A DNA stretch of 64,000 nucleotides, from NCBI RefSeq assembly GCF_030272615.1, contig NC_081406.1, positions 244,459,218 to 244,523,217 of the forward strand, written 5' to 3'. Positions 33,232 to 44,994 of the stretch are shown in pieces. A program made the translations under genes and the position numbers. The stretch's first letter is position 1. Each line of letters begins with the position of its first letter. Below the pieces are notes generated by a model that did no database searches, was not told the DNA's origin, and worked only from the letters and a program-made list of their open reading frames with translations. The stretch is from Cryptomeria japonica. Lineage: Eukaryota; Streptophyta; Pinopsida; Cupressales; Cupressaceae.

Positions 33232-35943
33232 GCTGCATAGAGCATCAGGCTCCCATACATACTGGAAAAACACCAAAAACATTCAGATAAATGACCTGAA
33301 GAAAATACAAAAACATCAAAATAGTAAAGAAAAATCATGCATCCAAACAGTGAACAACCACTCCGGTGGCACCTTGGGTAAGTGTGATGGTGAAAACCTG
33401 GCAAACAGGCACCACTCATAAAGGCTATGGCTCCATTATCTTTCAGACTTGTTGTAGTCACATTCATTGCATCCACTCATCCATTCATCCAAACCATGGT
33501 TGGTTATTGTTATGCACTCCAGGATAGTACTTTCTGCGTCTAGCATCTTGCTTTTTCATAGTCATGTCTAAACTGGGGGCAATACCCTTAATCTAGTTTG
33601 ATGGAAGTGGATACTACATTGTTTTGTGATTCACTGAGTTCTTCATTTCAAAACTATCTCACAAAATCCAAAAACATTGGAAAATTGTCTCACAAAATCC
33701 AAAAACATTCAAAACTATCTCACAAAATCCAAAAAACATCAGAAAACATCAAACAATAAAAAACATGGCAATGCATTGTACATACGTTTTTCAAATCAAA
33801 TACCAAACAAAACATTATGAAATACTCCAATGATGACCACTTATCCGATCAACCAAACAATCAACATCAATGCAAACTGTCTAAATAAGGATGCATCCTT
33901 CCTTACCAAAACAAAGACAAGATGACATTTTCTTTGACAAGAAAATTTTGTTTAAGCTATCAAGTACTTGGTTGATTTGTAGGTTATTCATTTGTTTATA
34001 TATATATCAGGTTCCTACAGCATTGTTTGTTTATCTTCTATGAATTGTTCTAATGAAGTACTGGGGCATGTCCTAATGGTGTCTACGTGGGAAGTTCACT
34101 AAGCTACGTGATCATAGGTAGAATACAGTCATACATCACTACAGTTTGATGACTACAATGTATACCTTGACCATATGAGCATGAACCATTATCGAGGGTC
34201 CATATTCTTTATTCTTTATATATGTTGTTTGCTTGCAAGTACCATGCTCCATCCTTAGTTCCTACTACCTCATCCAAACTCGATAGTGGTTTATCTCTGA
34301 CTACGGTATGAACTTGTCTCAAGATATGATCGGCAAAAGATCAAGGAGGATGTTCCAAGTCATACATGAAAGAAGATAATCCTTGTCTGTTCTGCAAGCA
34401 ATAGTCAGGTCAACTTGATCCATTATATCAAGTTGCTTGTATTAACTTGCTATATCAAAATTCATCTAAGAACTACTCAGGTCATCTTGAATCATTATGT
34501 CAAGTTGCTTGTATTTTCTTACAACATTTTTAAGCTCAATGATGAAAATAAAGCACTATGGATCATCATTTCATCTCATCTATTTATATTGTATTCCATT
34601 CCATATCGCCCATCCATTTACTCATTCATTATTCATATACGTGGTTTTGTATGCAAGTGTGAACAAATTTAATGTGAGCAGTTATGTGAAAATTGAGCTG
34701 GTCTAGGATACAATCGCAATAGAGTACTTTGATCCATCATTAGTGCATCATGCAAAGTCTTAACAACCTTGCATTCATCTATCATGATCATATCATCATC
34801 ATTACATTTAGTTGCATTTGCATCAAGTCCATTTCATATCATTTAGTGGTATAAAGTTACATATAGTTCATTATCATTTATGGACATTAGTCTTCTTATA
34901 TCATTTCATCATTGCATAATCATGACATTTAGATTCATTCATATGATAAAATTGTCCTTGATTGTATTAACCATTATTATACATTCATTTAGTGTCAATT
35001 ACCAATCATCATTTATCATTTACCACCATTTATCATCATTTATCGTTGCATACATTTATTTAGCTATCCATTAGTTAAGTGCATTCATTTAGTATATTCT
35101 TATACTCATTCATTTCATTTCATTTAGGATTCATTACAATGCATTAAGGTGTAGTTATTCGTTACCCATAAGTTGCATTATCATTTCACTTCATCATATT
35201 TTTCACCATTTAGAATCATAATAAAGCCATTTGTTTCCACATAGGTTCATACATTATCCATATGCATTCATTTAGAAATCATCATTTAAACATTTTTACT
35301 TTACATTTGTTTATTCATATCACACTCATCTAAAAACCATCTAGATGTATTTACATAAATACATCATTCATTCAACACATTACATTAACATCATTGCATA
35401 TCATTATCTCATTGTCTCATCAAACATACAATCCAAAGTACCATAATCATCATCATTTCATTATGCACACATAACCATCACGGCATTACATACATAAGGC
35501 ATTACATCACCAATGCATCATGCATGCATATATAAACCTGCATATACATAATTAGTATCACATCATAAAATATGCATATCGACATCATGTAAAAATCTAC
35601 ATGATTAGAATCACATCATAAAATATGCATATCGACATCATGTAAAAAATAAATCCTCATAAAACATGCATATAGGAATCATCTCATAAACACATACATA
35701 TAGCAAGTACAACTATCCATCTAAGCATAACTCATAAGATCATCATCATGCATAAACATCCATACATATCATCAACATGCATATCATCACAAAAATAGGA
35801 TCTCCTCATATATCATATCATATCACCAAAAATATACATGTATTAGAATACAATGAAGTCCAAAACATTGGCTACCAAGAACCATCCAAGGTACAGTCCA
35901 AATGATAAAATAAATACATACAAAATGCTCTCTCAGATGCCAC
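33232..35943 (+). other. Tat-like post-pol non-coding region
   Basis: No gene is recognised in 2.7 kb. It holds a short tandem repeat at 33650-33740 and, from about 34400 to 35880, CAT/ATT-rich low-complexity sequence, including a roughly 55-bp tandem duplication near 35550-35645 (ATGCATATCGACATCATGTA twice). Open frames here are composition artefacts. The last bases, 35933-35943, carry on the minus strand the stop of the PMD gene described at 51044-53695. Confidence 0.5.
33650..33740 (+). repeat. Three-copy short tandem repeat
   Basis: Three copies of a unit of about 33 bp contain ATCTCACAAAATCCAAAAAC or a close variant. It is non-coding. Confidence 0.7.
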
Positions 35944-36754
35944 TCTGGGGTGAACTCACAATAATGGTTCCCACTTTTTTGCCACTTTTGACACTGAGAT
36001 GTACATTTTTAAAATAATCTTCAACTTCTGAGAACTATAACTTTTAAACTATTAAAAATTTGAAGATGATGTAAATTAGTGATTTCTAGCATTTTGTTTG
36101 TAGATTCTATATACATTATTTTCAAATTTTTTTGAAGGATTTTTAAAAAAAATTTCCATCTCCCTCGAAAAGTGGTTTTTTACAACAAACTACATTTTTT
36201 AAGAGTGAAGTGCCTCCCAAAATGCATAACTTTTTTTCTATAAATGATAAAAACTCAATTCTTTTGAATTTTGGTTTGTAACATCAATATCCAGGGCTTG
36301 AATTTGGTTTTATAGTGATATGTTCAATATTTTTCAGTTTATAAAGTTTTGAAGTCCGACTAGTCATAATTCAAACATAGGTTTACGTTTGAACACATAC
36401 CTTGTTCTATATAAATCGAAATTCAATTTTATTTTTTTTGTTAGAAAGAAGACATCAATACCAGGGGCTTAGATATTTTTCAGAATTTTTTTGGATTAGT
36501 TTCTTATTTTTCCCAAGGCGTTGAACAGAGAAGTTCATATTCGATGAAAAACCAATTTTCCATAAAATTAAAAAAACAAGAACATAATAAATTCAAAATA
36601 TAACAAAATTATACTCGTTAGAAAGCTTTCTTCGAGTACTACTATCTAATATTTTTCGGTTATCAAGATTATTTCATTCGTGTATTGATCCAAAGCTCCG
36701 AAGTCATTAATTCTTCATAACTCGTAAATTTTTTGGGAGAAACCCCTAGTTTGC

Positions 36755-36925
36755 GGTTTCGAACGAACACAAGTTCGAGCGAATTGGGTTCGCTCGAACC
36801 CAAAATGGTTCGAGCGAACCCCCATTCGCTCAAACCAATGAGCTCAATTTTGGCATGCACATTTTTGTAACTGCCATGTTCGAGCAAACCCAACAATTTT
36901 TAACTGTCGGCTTTCGTTCGAACTC
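36755..36925. repeat. Left subterminal GTTCGAGCGAAC motif array
   Basis: About six copies in both orientations of GTTCGAGCGAAC or GTTCGCTCGAAC and close variants (for example TTCGAACGAAC, GGTTCGAGCGAACCC, TGTTCGAGCAAACC). The motif is nearly its own reverse complement. The same motif is clustered near the right end. Arrays like this near both ends are typical of transposase-binding sites in large plant DNA transposons; binding is inferred. Confidence 0.75.
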
Positions 36926-36968
36926 TGGCCGACGCATTTTTTGTTTTTTTTTTTCATTTGTGGAATCG

Positions 36969-36976
36969 TATAAATA
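36969..36976 (+). promoter_or_regulatory. TATA-like box of the transposase gene
   Basis: TATAAATA lies about 120 bases upstream of the transposase ATG at 37096, a reasonable core-promoter distance allowing for a short 5' UTR. Confidence 0.45.
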
Positions 36977-37095
36977 TCCATAATTTTTTTTCATTTATTA
37001 TCACCCAAATGATTAAAATAATTCGCATTTTTGGATGAAAGAAGACATTTGAAAATTATTTTGAAGGCAATAATTTGAGGGTTTTTTGTAAAAGC

Positions 37096-40000
37096 ATGGG
37101 AAACAAGAAGAGAAGGCAAAATAAGACTTCAAGGAATTATTCTCTCGAAACGGAAGAAAGATATCGAGAACAAAGAAGACAAAGATATCATGATGCAAGT
37201 ATGTATTTTTAATTTAATATGTATTACGTATCAATTAATTAGAATTCAATATTTTTTATCTAATATTTTTAATAGGATTAAAAATAATTTTGTTTTAATT
37301 GGAAAGCATAATTAATTTGAGATAATACATGTGTATTTGCAAATTTCAAATTCCATCAACTTGCTTGTTGTGTAATTGTATTTTTCTCCTATTTAATTAA
37401 GTTCATTTATAATAGATAAGACCTATTAAGTCATAAAATTCATAAGACAGGTATTATGTCATAATTTCTAGGTTCTAAATTATATATATTGAATATTTAA
37501 TCTACATGTACAAGTAATTTCATGTGATAGGTCCTTTAATATCACATAATATATATCTGTCTTAAGGGTAGTTAAGTATATTAATTGTGAAATGTTTTTT
37601 CAAATGTGGTCATATTGATTTTAATAATAAGGCCTATTAGGACTATTACATTGATTATAGGTCTTAAATGTGACATAACTTTATAACCTATTAAACATGT
37701 TGAATAATTTAGGTGAACTATTTATATTCAACTTCACGTACATGCAAAAACATTTCAGATTAGGAGGTCTATTATGCAATAATAGGTCTTAAATATAAAC
37801 ACATGTGACAAATTATAGTGCACTTACATTATGGTCCATAACAAATTAATATGAGGTCACCTAAGTTATCATATGCATGCATCAAAATATTTGTACTTTT
37901 AATTTTCAAAATTGGAATTTCTAATTTATCAAAATTTTATTTTATGTGTTAAATTAGTGCTCAAAATTAGAGATTGAACTTTAATCCTAACCTGAGAACA
38001 AATTGAACTTTAAACCTAAACATGTAATTTAATTAGAGTTATAAGTTCAATAAGGTCCTGAAAGTAATTAAATTTAATAAACCAAATTGAATCCAAGCTA
38101 ATTTTAACATGTAAAGCTTTAAGCCAAATTCATCCCTATTCTTAATCCTAATTGAATAATCTCTGATTAATTCAAGAACCTTACACAAACTCTTAAATTA
38201 TGTGCAGAACGGGCAAACGAACCTGTTGAAGAACACAATATAGTTGATGAACATAGGGAGGAGATTGTCCAAGTTGAACCAATGGAGACCTTTGAAGGAG
38301 AGGCGTCAGGCTCCTTACCTCCTACCACTGATATGGATGAGCATATTGTGGATCTAGCTAAACAGGTGAAGAGAAATATTTCTTATAAAAATTTAGATCA
38401 TTTACTTGAAATGGATGTGGATGAGTTGAAACGTCTCAGTGAAGAACCTAGACATACTAAAAGGAGGTCAATGAATAAAAGTGGAAAAGAAATAATGTCG
38501 CATTTCAACAATCTTGATACTACACTAGAAAAAGCTCAATTGTTATCAATTGTACTTACTCATAAAGACTTAATAGATCCAATGAAATTGTTGGGTATAG
38601 ATACAACAAGTCAAAAGAGGAAATCTTCTCAGCTACAAAAATCTATTGTTGATAATGTTAAGAAAGGTTTGGTGAACATTGGTAAAAAATCTCGAAAACT
38701 AGATAAGACCATTTCAAGAAGAGTGATGTTGACATCTTTAGTAAATGAAAGATTGCCTCAAAAAAGACAAATCTCTTCACTATCATCTGAGTTTGGTTTT
38801 AGTAGAAGGACAATATCTAAATATTTTAAAAGGAGAAAGATTTTGGATGATACTACCTCAGAAGGGAATTGGGCAATTATGTGTAGAGCTCCTCGTTCTG
38901 ATAGAATTGAAGATGTTGTTAGGAACTTTGTGACAAGTTTTTGGAATGATAATACTCGCCCTTCATCAAATAGTAGAGATGTTATCAAGCAAAGGATTGG
39001 TCCTGATCGTTATGATCTCCATGTAAAACATTGGATAGACACAACAAAACATGAATTGTATGTATTGTTTACTAAAACAAACCCTCATATAAAGATTGGA
39101 CAAACCATCTTTGAACGGTTAAGGCCATATTATGTGAAGTTAAACAAAGTTTTCAAAACTTGTTGTTGTCGTTATCACATCGAATTTGACTTGTACTATC
39201 AGGTGTTTCGAAAGATTAGAGAAGATAATGATGGTTATGAAAATGCTCCTCCTAAACGAACAAGTCAATTCATAGCATCCATCTTATGTGATAAATCAGA
39301 TGATAATGCAACCGGTCAAATAAATTGCATAAGAGGAATTTGTGGAACATGTGGGGACTTGGCTAAATTGCCTTTGAGAGATGAAGATACTAACATGAGG
39401 AAGATGGTAAATTGCAAGAGTTACAAGTACCAAAAATTTGAAACAAAATTTGGAAAGGAATCTACAAGACTAGATTATGTAGAAGAGGAAATACCTATTG
39501 GAACATTTATGGAAAATTTTCGTAAGTTGATAAAACCATACATATGCCATGGTTTTTTTGCCAAGTGGCAAGCAGAACAATTTAAAAGATTAAGAGACAC
39601 TTTCCCACTTGGAACTATTCTATCTATAGTTGACTTCGCAGAGAATTACTCTTTTGCACATCAAAAAGAGATTCAATCAGAGTATTACTTTTCAAAGCAA
39701 ATCACTATTTTCGTGCATGTGTGTTATCGACATGCACAAATGAATTTGGATGGTGTTGATAGTACATTTGAAAATCGTGTCATTAAGAAAGAGTACCACT
39801 TCTATATCAGTGATGATAAGGAGCATGACACACTTTTTGTACAACATTGCTTTAAGAAGTTTTTTGAATATTTGAAAGATAGAGGCATAACAATAGTTAA
39901 ACATTTTGTTTGGTCTGATGGATGTGCGGCACAATTTAAATCTTCAAGGCCATTTTATGCACTATGTAGATATCATCGAAATGACAAAATACCACATGTT

Positions 40001-41181
40001 TGGAGTTTTTTTGAGAGTGGTCATGGAAAGGGTGAACATGATGGTGCAGGAGCTTGTATCAAACGTGCTCTAAGAAAGCATCAAATAAAGTACACAGGAG
40101 AACGTATAGAAAATGCACATGATGTTGTTGAATGGTGTAAGAAACACTTTGAGCAACCGAATTATCCTGGGGAATCATCATCGAGAACATATAAGCCCAT
40201 TCCATATAGAGTGTTTTGGGAGATAACTGGTACGTGTTCTCTTTTAGTATTTTATGTAATTTTTTTTAATTTAACAACTTGATCTACATGTACATTCTTG
40301 TACACATGTACATTTTGCAGATGTAGATAGAAAATCAATGCATGGATGCAAGAGTGTGGAGAGGACAAGATCTTTGCATTGTGTCATGAGTACAGATAAT
40401 CGCCCATGGACATTATACACTAGGGATTATTCATGTTTTTGTTCTGAATGCATTTTCGAAAACTATGTTGATTGCAAGAACCAAGAGCTTGGATATGTTA
40501 GTGAATGGAAAATGGTGCCACTAGATGTTTCTAACACATACGAGGATTCAAATGAGGATGAAAACTTTGAAGACATTCCTTTGATTTATGTTGATTACGA
40601 TCATATTTCAAGATTGATTAAAAAAGGTACATACATGACGTACACATGTAAACATTTCCTTAAAAATGACATATAACTTAGAATTTATTTAACTTGTGTC
40701 AAATTGCAGGAGATATTTTTGCAGTCATAGCAGAAGATGGAAATATAGAAGGTGTTAGTTATTATTTATTGCGTTGCACAGAAGAGAGAAAGAAGTTATC
40801 AAAATCTAATATGAGTGATGGAATGTCATTTCCCACAGGTTTGAGTTCTGATTTGAATATGTACATGTACATGTACAAATCACTTATGTGAAATTTTTTA
40901 ATTTCTTGAATGTTTCTTATATAGATGTACATGCAGGATCAGTTGTAGTGCAAGGGACATATTTCAAACAAGTTAAAATTGTTCAACATGGGATTCATTT
41001 CATTGAATACCAAATTGACAACAAGGTATATCAGTATGGTCACTTGGTCATTGTTGTTGGCCTAATTCTTCAAACAGTTCCACGTCGAGGGCGGTCTCAA
41101 AAGTGGAGACTAGATAGTGAAGATCATGACAAAATATTAAGTGTTATTGAAGAGCATTGTGAACCACTTGATGTGGTATGA
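37096..41181 (+). CDS. Putative DDE transposase, five exons, uninterrupted (Sola-like)
   Basis: Exons 37096-37198, 38208-40229, 40321-40626, 40710-40838 and 40925 (or 40937) to 41181. All introns have GT-AG ends and phase 1, and the joined frame of about 938 codons has no stop or shift. The start ATGGGAAAC has a good context; exon 1 is very basic (MGNKKRRQNK). A helix-turn-helix-like segment (SSLSSEFGFSRRTISKYFKR) is near residue 225. A cysteine cluster NCIRGICGTCGD precedes the catalytic part. Likely acidic residues: D510 in IVDFAENYSF, D605 in VWSDGCAAQFKS, and E644 or D646 in HGKGEHDGAGA. A C-terminal cysteine block (CFCSECIFENYVDC) follows. I infer cut-and-paste transposition of this element and relatives such as 4060-5048. 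Confidence 0.85.
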
Positions 41182-41230
41182 ACTATATATACATTTAGTA
41201 ATCCACATGAATTGAATTTTAATGTAAGTT

Positions 41231-42400
41231 CAAGATAAATTCTAGATCTCAAGTAACTTGTTTTGAAACTAAAGGATAAATATTTTTTAAGTTTATTTAT
41301 ACATTATATCAAATTAGGATGTATTTAAATGTGCATGTTTAATTGTATGTAATTGTATTTGTATTTAATTAAAAAATGCATATTATTTAAATTAGAATGT
41401 AATATGTACATTTGTAAAATTGATATTTAATATGGAATTAGGACATGCACATGTTGTGAACTATTTAACTACAATATACATACCTAGAAGCTCACATACC
41501 TACAATATACATACCTAGATGTAATATACATGTACTGGATGTGAACTATTCAATACATGACCTATTAAGTTTAGTTTGTTCATTTCATACATACTCTTTT
41601 GTTTGAAAATCTTGAAACATGTATAATCATACATACTCTTTTACATTTGAAAATCATTTCATGTATAAATTAAATCTAATAGATAATCAAACATGTATAA
41701 ATCTAATTAATACAATCAAGATAAATTCTAGATCTCAAGTAACTTGAACATTTGAAACTAAAGGATAAATATTTTTTAAGTTTATTTATACATTATATCA
41801 AATTAGGATGTATTTAAATGTACACATGTTTAATTGTATGTAATTGTATTTGTATTTAATTAAAAAATGCATATTTAAATTAAAATGTAATATGTACATT
41901 TGTAAAATTGATATTTAATATGGAATTAGCACATGCACATGTTGTGAACTATTTAACTACAATATGCATACCTAGAAGCTCACATACCTACAATATACAT
42001 ACCTAGATGTAATATACATGTACTGGATGTGAACTATTCAATACATGACCTATTAAGTTTAGTTTGTTCATTTCATACATACTCTTTTGTTTGAAAATCT
42101 TGAAACATGTATAATCATACATACTCTTTTACATTTGAAAATCATTTCATGTATAAATTAAATCTAATAGATAATCAAACATGTATAAATCTAATTAATA
42201 CAATCAAGATAAATTCTAGATCTCAAGTAACTTGAACATTTGTAAAATTGATATTTAATATGGAATTAGGACATGTACATGATCTGTGAACTATTTAACT
42301 ACAATATACATACCTAGAAGCTCACATACAGGTACAATGTATTGGATGTGAACTATTCAATACATGACCTATTAAGTTTTGTTTGTTCATTTCATGTATA
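41231..42400 (+). repeat. Tandem duplication, about 487-bp period, 2.4 copies
   Basis: Units start at 41231, 41717 and 42205 with CAAGATAAATTCTAGATCTC. The second copy is almost identical to the first and the third is truncated. Each contains ATACATACCTAGAAGCTCAC and TGTACTGGATGTGAACTATT. It is AT-rich and non-coding, just downstream of the transposase stop. Confidence 0.85.
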
Positions 42401-42790
42401 ATCTAATATAATCTAATATAATCAAACATGTATAATCTGATCAAACACAAACCAGGTATAAAGTATAATCTAGAGTCTAAACAAGTCGTTGTACATGCAT
42501 GAAATATACAATCTAATCAAACATGTATTTAAATCTAATTTAATCAAACATCATGTACATAAATCTAGAATATAATCAAACATGTATAAAACTTATAAAG
42601 TATAATCTAAAGTCTAAACTCCATGTATAAAGTATAAAGTATAATCTAGAGTCAAACACAAACCAGGTATAAAGTATAATCCAGAGTCTAAACTCCATGT
42701 ATAAAGTATAAAGTATAATCTAGAGTCTAAACTCCATGTACGTGCATGAATATATATAATATGAAAGTATATAAAAAGATAAATGTAAAT
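42401..42790 (+). repeat. Short interspersed repeats (TATAAAGTATAATCTAGAGT)
   Basis: Several copies of TATAAAGTATAATCTAGAGTC with CTAAACTCCATG spacers fill the gap between the 487-bp repeats and the 3' end of the minus-strand gene. No coding sequence is recognised. Confidence 0.6.
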
Positions 42791-42793
42791 GAG

Positions 42794-44757
42794 CTATAAA
42801 GTCTGGAGCAAATCAACAGGGATCATGTCGGCTACGAACTGAGCGACCATTTGAGGGGGAGTCCTACAAAAGTAGAATTTATTTAAATATTAAATATAAT
42901 ATATCTATCTCTCTAGACGTGCACATGTACATCAAATATATATACCAAAAACCATAACTAACCTATACACTAACAGCATCTAAAGAATCTCTCCTACGCA
43001 CATGCTCAGAGCTCAAGGAAGGAGTGACATGAGCTAACTGTCAATTTAAGGATTAGTCCACAATCAATTTAAATGATCTACAAATTAAAACTTAGAACTC
43101 TAGATTATTTATTAAACACGAGATCTATATATATAGATTTATCAGGTACAAATTTGCAATGTATGTATACATATCTTCTAAAATTTTAAACGCACATGTA
43201 CATGTACATACCTGTGTATCACCTGGAGTAGGATGTATAGTCTAATCCTGTCCCGTGATCATATCAACAACATCACTCGTGCCTGCATATCTCTCTCTAG
43301 CTGTACGTATCACTGAGGAGTGCAAGGGGCTAACTAGATGAATGGGCATCGTGGATGAAGTGTCTGACTGTAGTAGCATGTCCATAAATCCAGTATGGCT
43401 CAAATCTCTCAGCTGATCCTCAAATGAGTCCAAACCCTCATCTGTGATATGTACCTGATCAGCTTGTATCCTCCTCAAATGAATCCAACCGGCCCTCATC
43501 TGTGATATGGAGCTGATCAGCTCGTAGCTCCTCCTCTGCAGCAACAGAGTGATCTGTAGGTGGGTCAGTGCCTGGAGCATGCATAGAGTGATGAGAATGT
43601 TGTGACTGCCTCGGGGTATGCGTCGATGCCACTGTAGCCTGACCATCTCTGAGAATCTCCTCTCTAACATCACCCAATGGTATCCCAAGTCGAGATGAAA
43701 TAAAACTATAAGCATGTAGTAGGTCCTCGGCTAAATACTGCGACATCTGTACATGTCTACTACCTCTGACTATAGTTGCTACCTCATCTGGGGAGGGGAT
43801 GCCAACAGAAATATATCGATCATCTGAATCTGAAGCCCCCCCATGACTAGAAGATGCATGATCTATGGATGATCGCGAACGTGGTCGACTCATCATATAC
43901 CTGCCCACCCTGTCAGAAGATATGGTGGCTGTTGCTGATGCAATCTGTCCAATCCTATCAATTGCTTCTCTCTGAGAAGCAATCACAACGTGATCCGCTA
44001 TGGGTGCCATGGCTGGGACTACTGCAGGAAATCTCTGGCCAACAAGGTCCCTGTGTCTAGGCGGAGCTCTATCACGCCTACGATATGCATCTCTATCAGC
44101 AATCCTACCCCTCCCCTATCCATAATATCTCGGAATATCAAGGTAGTTTGGTTTCATCTGACAATGAACCTCAGCAAATACCTGTTGTGCAAAGTATAAT
44201 GGAATCTAGTCATTATTAGGATAACGACCATGGGCTACTAAGAATCATGGGTAAATCAATGATGCAACCTATGGGTCAATACATCTGGTAACCTGATATC
44301 CCCTCACCTTACTCTTCTCCTGATATTGTGGGAAGCATCTCTCCTTGATGGTCTCCTTCGAGACCACCCCCACCACATTAGCAAAAGAATGAGGAACCCT
44401 CACCTCACTCCTCAACTGTCTATATATATCCTCTATAACCTTAGGTGAGAATGAGGTATGAGATGCTAAGCGGTCCCTCAATGTCCGCAAACTGTCAAAA
44501 ATGGACGTGCACGTACTCTTGTACACGCCATCAGTACGAGGGTCATCTAGTATGGCCCTCAACCTATGCAACTCCTGATCACTGTAATGAAAAATAGTAG
44601 CAATGTCGGGCAAGGGGGGATCCTGCTGTGGTGGCTCCGGATGTGGAGCCTACGCAGGTGGATCCTGATGTGGAGCCTGTGCAGGTGGATCCTGATCAGG
44701 AGCCTGCGCAGGTGGATCCTGATCAAGAGCCTGCGAAGGTATATCCTGGGATGCCAT
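42794..44757 (-). pseudogene. Second gene of the 15-kb element, unknown function, decayed
   Basis: I do not recognise the family. On the minus strand it starts at 44757 (MASQDIPSQALDQDPPAQAP), with a proline-rich repeat based on QDPPAQAPDQDPP; one repeat has TAG where CAG stands in the others. A helical region follows (FHYSDQELHRLRAILDDPRT, SIFDSLRTLRDRLASHTSF), then after stops MAPIADHVVIASQREAIDRI and a serine/arginine stretch. A local duplication and frameshift lies near 43460-43490 (ADQ..HITDEGLDSFE twice). Candidate splice sites at 43213 and about 42980 lead to small exons reading HVTPSLSSEHVRRRDSLDAV and, at 42863-42794, MVAQFVADMIPVDLLQTL with a stop. It lies tail-to-tail with the transposase gene. 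Confidence 0.55.
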
Positions 44758-44994
44758 CTATCTAGGTACATGTCATAAAGTTAAAATAAATATGTAAGCA
44801 GAGAGAGAGAGAGATCATTTTCATTTTCAAAAAATACATGTAAAAATTTCAAATATTTCAGTGAGAGAGAGAGAGAACATATATTTCAGATCTAGAGATA
44901 ACATATATTTCAGAGAGATAGAGAGATCTAACATGTGTATATATTTAAATCTTTGACATACATAAAAAATTCAAGAATAGAGAGATCTAACACG
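44758..44994. other. GA-rich spacer upstream of the minus-strand gene
   Basis: Contains GAGAGAGAGAGAGA runs and ATATTTCAGA repeats. This would be the 5' side of the minus-strand gene and might hold its promoter, but no clear TATA box was identified. Confidence 0.4.

Noticed and set aside
34415-35074. Several open frames with hydrophobic, histidine-rich products
   Set aside because: Composition effect of CAT/ATT-rich sequence; no conserved motif and no start context.
44566-44778. Open frames full of RRLLIRIHLRR or WILIRSLRRW repeats
   Set aside because: These are off-frame readings of the QDPPAQAP repeat of the minus-strand gene.
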